From Sepioteuthis lessoniana (lineage: Eukaryota > Mollusca > Cephalopoda > Myopsida > Loliginidae): DNA of 64,000 nucleotides. Positions 57,929-64,000 of this stretch are shown here, piece by piece. A model generated the notes under the pieces. It ran no database searches, was not told where the DNA came from, and saw nothing but the letters and a program-made list of their open reading frames with translations. The stretch is taken from the NCBI GenBank assembly GCA_963585895.1, contig OY757904.1, forward strand, positions 23,910,559-23,974,558, read 5' to 3'. Position 1 is the first letter of the stretch, and every line of letters starts with the position of its first letter. A program made the position numbers and the translations under genes.

Positions 57929-57931
<3 letters not shown>
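57524..57931. repeat. 408-bp foldback with mirrored (CA)n and (TG)n arms
   Basis: The left arm begins cactgtcagtcatatggctt and the right arm ends aagccatatgactgacagtg. The arms pair through atggcgtac, gaattaccggctcttggtga and tttagttt/aaactaaa words, then through (CA)n at 57607-57686 against (TG)n at 57779-57847, and acgtatttataact. About two mismatches occur outside the microsatellite. The loop of about 65 bases contains TA and GA runs. The unusual point is that the microsatellite arrays form part of both arms. TA runs lie just outside at 57442-57484 and 57932-57968. Confidence 0.88.

Positions 57932-57968
<37 letters not shown>
57932..57968. repeat. (TA)n microsatellite
   Basis: A TA run directly right of the foldback. 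Confidence 0.95.
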
Positions 57969-57971
<3 letters not shown>

Positions 57972-58024
57972 CATTACTCAAGTATATCACTAATATTAGC
58001 AATGCACATATATACCAGCCCATG

Positions 58025-58268
58025 CCTAGACAGTAGAGTGTTCACCAATGGCCCAGGAGACCAGGATTCAATCCCAGGTTTTGTCATACCAAAGACTTAA
58101 AATACATGGCACTTGATACATCCTCGCTTAATATTCAGCATTATAAGGTACATATCAAGGGTAAAGTTGAGCAATCCAGGGAAAGGAGTCGCACCCTCCC
58201 TTGTCGTAGTTACTGAAAAAAAAAAACCTTCTGGTCACTCTCGACGACTGTCGCCAACAACTTACATA
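58025..58268 (+). mobile_element. SINE family D
   Basis: It has the head words agtagagtgttcaccaatgg and ggagaccaggattcaatcc (B-box region), then the body (caaagacttaaa, ttcagcattataaggta, gagcaatccagggaaagg) and the end (cactctcgacgactgtcgcc, aacaacttac). Confidence 0.82.
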
Positions 58269-58463
58269 CACGAAGGTCATTCAAAAATTTCTAATGCACA
58301 CCCAGAAAAAAGAGCCATAGCTGAACATATTTTCTGTAGCAATACACTAATACTGCTTATAAAATCTTAAAAAATAATTCAAATTTTTGTTGTAATTTAT
58401 TTGCTGTTCAGGTCCAACACAAAAATGAAAGGTTTACAAAAATCTAAACCTTGATGCGGCTTC
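58269..58463. other. No gene seen
   Basis: Short AT-rich stretch between a SINE and a LINE. Confidence 0.3.
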
Positions 58464-58873
58464 ATCATCATCATGTCGCGCTGGTATCACGGATATCCCT
58501 AACCCTCTTTCGTCACACCTCCCTATCGTTCATCGCCCTAGGCAGGTCTTCAGGACAACATCCCGTATCCTCACATAGCTGCTGAATGTATGTTCGTGCT
58601 GGTCGTCCTGCTTTTGCACGGCCATGTGTGGGGGTCCATAATAGTACATCTCTTATGAGCTCGTCCCTGCTTCTCCAGCAGTGTCCTGCATGTCTGGTTC
58701 GTCTAACTTGAATAGTTTTCGTGATGGGAGGCAGGTGACCGTACAGTTGGTTTCTTGTGGGGTGTTGCCGCCAGGACTTGTTCAAGATTGCATGCAGCAT
58801 TCTTGTGTAATTGCCGTCTAGCTTCTTCTCCAGCCGTTTTGTTAGCGTCCATGTAGTGCACCCGTATAGCACT
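58464..58873 (-). mobile_element. RTE-like LINE 3' end, minus strand, 119-codon open frame
   Basis: A (CAT)n run at 58463-58474 is the complement of the tail. The reverse strand has an open frame at 58872-58513 without stops: LYGCTTWTLTKRLEKKLDGN, YTRMLHAILNKSWRQHP, LYGHLPPITKTIQVRRTRHA, GHCWRSRDELIRDVLLWTP, THGRAKAGRPARTYIQQLCE and DTGCCPEDLPRAMNDRE. It is the best-preserved piece of this family here, 5'-truncated just after the RT. The last residues run out of frame before the usual end. Confidence 0.9.
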
Positions 58874-59131
58874 GCGGCTTACAACCTTTTAAATAACCGT
58901 CGGAGAACTATACATATTTCAGTTTCATTTTTGTTTTAGATATTAAGTATGAAACAATATTGTGATTTTTCTATTTAAAAGAATTATTTATGATTTCATG
59001 TTGAAGTCGCTTACTGAATTTTGTAAATGAAGGCTAATAGAAGAATATTTAGAATAAAAAACAGCACTCTTACAATTCTTAAACAAGTTTCGGGTGCTGA
59101 AAAACTTGTTTAAGTATTGTAATATCGTTAA
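58874..59131. other. No gene seen; small inverted repeat at 59080
   Basis: Words aacaagtttcgggtgctgaa and aaacttgttt form a short hairpin near 59084-59111. No gene. Confidence 0.35.
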
Positions 59132-59384
59132 CTTTTTCTTTGCTTTGGTTTCTTTGTTCAAATGGCATATCAACCTTTGTAGGTTATTTAATGCCAAAGC
59201 CATTCTTCTAGAAGAACAGTAGTAGTACTATTTAACCCATAGCTGAGAGGATAAGGGGGTTCATACCTTTCCCAAGGGTATTTGCCCGAAAGTAATAGAG
59301 CGTCTGGAATATGAACTCGCTTACTATGATTCTGCAGTTCATCGCTTTAACCATTACGCCACGAGAACCCCCCCTTTTTCTTTG
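59132..59384 (-). mobile_element. SINE family E, full length, minus strand, target duplication
   Basis: Direct repeats ctttttctttg at 59132-59142 and 59374-59384 flank it. The complement reads: head with ggcgtaatggttaaagcg (A box) and a B-box region gagttcatattccagac, centre acccttgggaaaggtatga and agctatgggttaaatag, end tttggcattaaataacctac and ttgatatgcc. It is very close in layout to 26651-26912. Confidence 0.88.
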
Positions 59385-60215
59385 AAATAATTCTCAGAAG
59401 AGTACGGTATTAGTTATAGTTCAGAGGGTTTTAAAATACAAGGTATACAAATACCTAACAATCAACATTTAAAATCTTTCAACTGAGCAAAGAAATGGAA
59501 TCGCGACATTTGTTGATAAAATAAAAAAAAAACAAGTTAGATTTGATTAAAAAATTGAATATGCATTTGATATATTTTACTGTTATGGGAGGTGCGCTTC
59601 GAGTAACTGTTATCATGTTGGAAATGGAATCAGCCACCAAAGTTTAAGTGTAATTTTAAGAGCCATTCGACTCTAATGTAGGAAAAAAAGAATAAGAAAA
59701 ATTTTCAGAAAAATCCCCTCGATTTATTACAAAAAGCCAAACATTTCCTGACCCAGCTAGGATGATCATAAAGAACGGTTAGTTTTCTCCCCTACAGATA
59801 GAAAGAATGTATACACATTTAAATCGAGGAGAATATGAAATATACGGAAAAGCAAGAACCTCCAAGTCTAATTGAAAATGTTAACATGAGAAGACAAATT
59901 TTATTTTTGGTTAATTAAAAAAATCATGACTTAAAAGAAGACTACGCTTTCATTCCCCATGAATAATGATTTGGAAAACGTCACGGTAGAAACATAGAAG
60001 GCAAAAAAATTATTATCAAATATCCCAACATAACTGAACTAAACAAGCTAATTTATGCAGTAGCAAAATTAGTTTCTGATAAAATCGGTTTTCCTTAAGG
60101 AACGAGAATCAAAATACAAATTCTTGATGAAAAAATAAGGCTAATGGGACAGCTAAAGAAACATTCAAGAACTATAATAATTATGGCACTTGGACTTCCT
60201 CTTTATTGGTGTTCT
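59385..60215. other. No gene seen; decayed SINE C head at 59588-59650
   Basis: The text gggaggtgcgcttcgagtaa, ctgttatcatgttggaaatg recalls the family C head. The rest is unrecognised AT-rich sequence. Confidence 0.4.
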
Positions 60216-60216
60216 T

Positions 60217-60217
<1 letters not shown>

Positions 60218-60289
<72 letters not shown>

Positions 60290-60293
60290 ATAA

Positions 60294-60357
<64 letters not shown>
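60218..60357. repeat. (TA)n(TG)n ... (GA)n compound tract
   Basis: TA at 60219-60262, TG to about 60288, a short TA, then GA at 60308-60356. Confidence 0.95.
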
Positions 60358-60359
<2 letters not shown>

Positions 60360-60594
60360 TAGATTTTGGAAAAATCTAGAAATATGAGAAAAATAAGTGG
60401 AAAAGTGGATAAACCAAAATACAGACAATGATATTTCATCTTTATTTTAGAATTCTTTATTTTAGATTCTGATGAAGTCTTTCTAAAAATACAAACGAGA
60501 TATCATTGTTAAATCCATTGCCAGTGTTTTGGTTTATCCACTCTCGCACTTATTTTTCTCATCTTGTCAAATTCACCAAATTCTACCATTTCCT

Positions 60595-60597
<3 letters not shown>
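60356..60597. repeat. Imperfect foldback, about 240 bp
   Basis: The left arm (atggtagattttgg, atgagaaaaataagtg, gtggataaaccaaaa) at 60356-60436 pairs with the complement of 60515-60597 (ttttggtttatccac, cacttatttttctcat, ccaaattctaccat). The loop has further pairing words (aatgatat and atatcatt; ctaaaataaa units). Arms are diverged by perhaps 20 per cent. TA-rich arrays border both sides. Confidence 0.75.

Positions 60598-60631
<34 letters not shown>
60598..60631. repeat. (TA)n microsatellite
   Basis: A TA run directly right of the imperfect foldback. Confidence 0.95.
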
Positions 60632-60633
<2 letters not shown>

Positions 60634-61427
60634 TATATCTGTCCGTAACTATCCATTCATTACGAATAACCTGACTGCATTTTAGATAGACTTGGCTTCA
60701 TTTTACATAGAGTAGTCGAAAACGTTCTTTTCCCCCTACCGGAGCGTCACTTGCATAGCACTGACACGCACCTTCTTTAATATTGTACAGTTGCAGTAAT
60801 GGTGACGATGCTCTTGATTTTCCTTCCTTTCTAGTCCAACGACTCTTTTTTTTAACTAACACATTACTCAGATTTATCAGCATTCTATCGTCAAGATTTC
60901 GTTCCTTGTGACTTCTGTTGTTTTTCAAAATCTAAAATCGCTGTTGAAAAGAAGATTTCGCACTGCGAACAGGTATTAAGTGGAACATGTTCTTGTTGCT
61001 CAGGGCGATCGGGGGAAAAGCATTTCAAGAGTGTTTTCATGAGTAGAAGTGACAATGGAATACGTATCTGAGGTCACCAGCGTTTTGCTTTGGTATGAAA
61101 TAAATCCCTATGTCAGAGTTTAGCGATATTTTCTTTAATAATAGATGACGTGATGTTTTCCAGAAAGACATCGCACAATAATAACAATAAATAATTACAC
61201 TTATATATTTTTTCTAATAAAAAAGATAATTATTTCTTTATCAAAATCAGCAGGGTTTTATTATTTCTGCTAGAACATTAGCAAAATAAAAAAAAATATA
61301 TCATAACTAAAATCTAAAGCAGTGAAACTAAAAGTAAAAATATGACCATTTAGTTTTCCCACTAAAAAGTTCACCTCATATGCATATATTTTTGGTGATT
61401 TTATTTATGGTTATTGTGTATCATTAT
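60632..61427. other. No gene seen
   Basis: Unique-looking sequence. The minus-strand frame at 60698-60928 has no recognised domain. Confidence 0.45.
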
Positions 61428-61650
61428 CGGCTTATTTGCTTGTGGGTAGAGTGTTTGCCAACGGTCTGGGAGACCTGAGTTCAATCCCAGGTCGCGGCAT
61501 ACCAAAGACTTTAGAAATGGTACTTGATATCTTCTTTCTTAACACTCAGCAATATAAGGTAAGTATCAAGGTTTAAGTGGAGCAATACAGGAAAAGGAAT
61601 AGCGCCCTCACCTACACCTTGGTGTAGTTGCTATTGAAAAAGGGAACTTT
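61428..61650 (+). mobile_element. SINE family D, clear tRNA-like head
   Basis: The head reads cggcttatttgcttgtgggt then agagtgtttgccaacgg (A-box region), then gagttcaatcccaggtcgcg (B box). The body has ggtacttgatatcttc, actcagcaatataagg, gtggagcaatacagg, ctacaccttggtgtag. Truncated before the last 30 bp of the usual end. Confidence 0.83.
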
Positions 61651-62006
61651 ACTGACTTATTGTGTAGCACAGCTGTAGGTTTTGGCAATTAATATTTCCT
61701 TACCATATCCATTTTAATGGTATAATGTTCCACTGGACATGATAAAATCATGATGCCGATGATTTTTGAGAAAATGACCTCTTTATCTTAAAAATGTTAT
61801 ATAGTAGATTTATTTACTGTCGACACTGTACATAAATATTTCACAATCATTTCATGATAGGCTGGCTAACTTCCCGATGTTTTGGTTTTTTATTTAATTG
61901 ACCTGGAATCCGTTTAACGTATATATTTGCCCGGTGCTCTAATCTGCCGCTGGTCAGAGCTGCCAGAGATGTTAGATGTAGTGTGCTGCCTTGGCCACTG
62001 AAACTG

Positions 62007-62008
<2 letters not shown>
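61651..62008. other. No gene seen
   Basis: AT-rich sequence without recognised features. Confidence 0.35.

Positions 62009-62087
<79 letters not shown>
62009..62087. repeat. (TA)n microsatellite, about 39 units
   Basis: The longest pure TA run in the window. It abuts a 5'-shortened SINE D copy. Confidence 0.96.
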
Positions 62088-62092
<5 letters not shown>

Positions 62093-62290
62093 AGAAACTG
62101 GGGTTCAATCCCAGGTCGAGTCATACCAAAGACTTAATGTTGCCTTGCTTAGCACTCAGCACTATGAGGTGAGGATGAAGGGTAAAGTGGAGCAATTCTT
62201 GGAATGGAGTAGTTTTTCTCTCCACCTTGGTGTAGTAGCTACTGAAATGGGTAGATTTCAGGTACTTGACTAATATCACCCACTTTACTT
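62088..62290 (+). mobile_element. SINE family D, head shortened
   Basis: It starts within the B-box region (gggttcaatcccaggtcgag), immediately after the TA array, so the A-box part is missing. The body and 3' end follow (cactcagcactatgaggt, gtggagcaattcttgg, gtgtagtagctactg). It ends acccactttacttacatata. Confidence 0.8.
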
Positions 62291-62700
62291 ACATATATAA
62301 GGGTAGGTATATGTATATATTATATATAAGATGGAGACATATATATATATATATGCATAAGAAATCAAAAATAAATATATGCAAATAAATATTCCTAACT
62401 GACTAATCACTCGTGTTCACTATATATATATATTTATATATATATGTGTGTGTGTGTGTATTTATGTGTATGTGTTTTTTTATATCTATATAAATCTTAT
62501 ATAGATATAATGTATGTGCATGAATATATATTTGAATATAGTTATGCATATGTTTTATGAACACACACCCACACACAACTATATGTCTGCATGTGTGTGT
62601 GTGAGAGAGAGATAGAGAGAGACAGAGAGATAGAGACAGAGACAGAGAGATAGAGATAAATGTAAAAGAAGAGGAACACAGGAATATAAAACAGAGAGAA
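62291..62700. repeat. Cluster of short TA, TG and GA tracts
   Basis: TA at 62338-62354 and 62421-62445, TG at 62445-62459, an inverted tatctatataa/ttatatagata pair near 62482-62508, and an impure GA/GATA tract at 62595-62655. Confidence 0.8.
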
Positions 62701-64000
62701 TATTAACTGAAAAAGATTTGACTGAATTGAATGTTTTTAGGGATATGTGTGTCTGCTTCCGCAATGGTATATCCTCCGTACATTGTCATATATATTTATG
62801 TAGACACTGAAAGAATCTGTTCGTATGCTATTTTAAATTTGAAAATAAAATGTCTTCAAATGGTCAGGAAAGAGCATAATGCCACCGTAGCAATTAATCA
62901 AGTTCTATTCTAGTGGTTGGACCTTAGATGCGTGAGGCAATCAATTCTTTTTTCATATCTATATTTTTTAAACAATTTTTTTAGCTTTAATATTGCCGGC
63001 GGCTATATTTTCTGTCTCCCTTCCGATGAAATATTCAATCTATTCTGCTTACTCTTTTTATATTCGTTCAAAAGCCTTTAAGGTCTTTTATTTCACTGCA
63101 GAACAGGATTTAGAGGGAGGCAATGTGTGTAAATATATTTGTTATATAAAAAGTCATGATGACTATATTTTCAACTCTGTAGTTTCCATAATTTCATATC
63201 TTTCAGTCAGTAACCAATTTAGTAAATAATTGCCAATTTTGCCAAGTGGAATTCTATTACTAATAATCTATAGATTAATTAAATATCTATTTTATGTTGT
63301 ATATAAGTAAACTTAAAACAGAAAGAAAAAAGCACACAATAGTCAGCTTTGTATTAGAGCAATCCACTTAAAATGTTCTATCATTGCAAATGAACCAATT
63401 CTTTATAAAATTTGTGCCCGTTCATGGAGAACATAACTTTTTAATCGTCGAAATTGTTAGTATATATTACAGAGCTGTAAAATGGTAATTAGATTGATTG
63501 ATTAAGTGATTGATTGATTAATTATTAAGGCATGCTAACTTTTTTGGCTTATTTTATGCTAATAGGTTAAATATTCATGTTCTCTCTACGTTTTTGTTTA
63601 TAGCTTTTTTGCAGTTGGTTTTTATAGGATATTAGGACACTTTCATATGATAAAATTATTCCTACTTTAATCATATTTATTTTATTCACAGACTAGATCC
63701 TATACAGCTACTATCACTGCAGGTCAAAGTTGACCTGGGAGTAATTACAATGAAACTCTTCAATTCTCCAGAAATGGACCTTCAGTATCAGATACAGTTT
63801 AGTATCAAACCATGAACACTGGTGATTTAATCATTTGCCACATTTCTAAACACAAACAATGATAAAATCATAGAATACCGTGACAACGAGATTCTAGTTG
63901 ATTTAAGAATGATCAAGTAATGACTGGTTTTAAAGAGTGTTTCGCTTTCAAATTAACATCATTCTTTTTTTTCCTTTATATCTTTGCCCTGACGAAGATG
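62701..64000. other. No gene seen
   Basis: Unique-looking AT-rich sequence to the window edge. A short gatt repeat lies at 63494-63522. Open frames at 62731 and 62993 show no recognisable domain. Confidence 0.45.

Overview
This 64-kb window looks like repeat-dominated intergenic or intronic DNA from an animal, most probably a cephalopod mollusc (octopus-like). The basis is repeat content: very abundant (TA)n arrays, several tRNA-headed SINE families that share one central block (as in the published Ceph-SINEs), an RTE-like LINE whose reverse-transcriptase C-terminus I recognise from octopus and squid sequences, a LINE with a C-terminal restriction-like endonuclease and (TAA)n tails (R4/Dong-like), and mariner and Tc1 relics. 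The species call is recognition from memory, not a search. I find no convincing host exon, no rRNA gene and no functional tRNA gene. Nearly all long open frames are microsatellite translations, antisense shadows or pieces of mobile elements.

Layout. 0-2.8 kb: R4-like LINE 3' end split by a retroposon here called family B, then a complete-ended 905-bp mariner relic. 4.4-10.05 kb: an 0.85-kb segment present twice, a 142-bp palindrome, an RTE-like 3' end, and a SINE with a doubled 3' half flanked by one 18-bp target duplication. 10.7-14.9 kb: a head-to-tail run of R4-like LINE copies, one split by a 682-bp solo LTR. 17-27 kb: SINEs, family B copies, a 21-bp minisatellite and a second solo LTR. 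29.57-34.5 kb: a pile-up of at least eight R4-like LINE ends, minus-strand copies on the left and plus-strand copies on the right. 36-40.5 kb: SINEs, a third solo LTR and a 118-bp satellite without indels. 40.7-44 kb: the longest and most decayed R4-like copy. 45-64 kb: RTE-like ends, tRNA-headed SINEs with TA-rich tails, a mariner sitting inside a (TA)n array, a Tc1 relic, two foldback structures and many microsatellites.

The elements do not act together as a pathway, but the order of events can be read from the nesting. Every clear (TAA)n tail of an R4-like copy followed inside the window abuts another R4-like piece, which suggests serial insertion into tails of earlier copies. An 86-bp piece of one LINE copy at 13.95 kb is present, identical and inverted, at 8.61 kb at a site where the paralogous segment at 5.5 kb has other sequence; this looks like a templated patch. 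No previously undescribed protein system was found. The most unusual items are structural: the tail-targeted LINE arrays, the templated patch, the long palindromes and the indel-free satellite.
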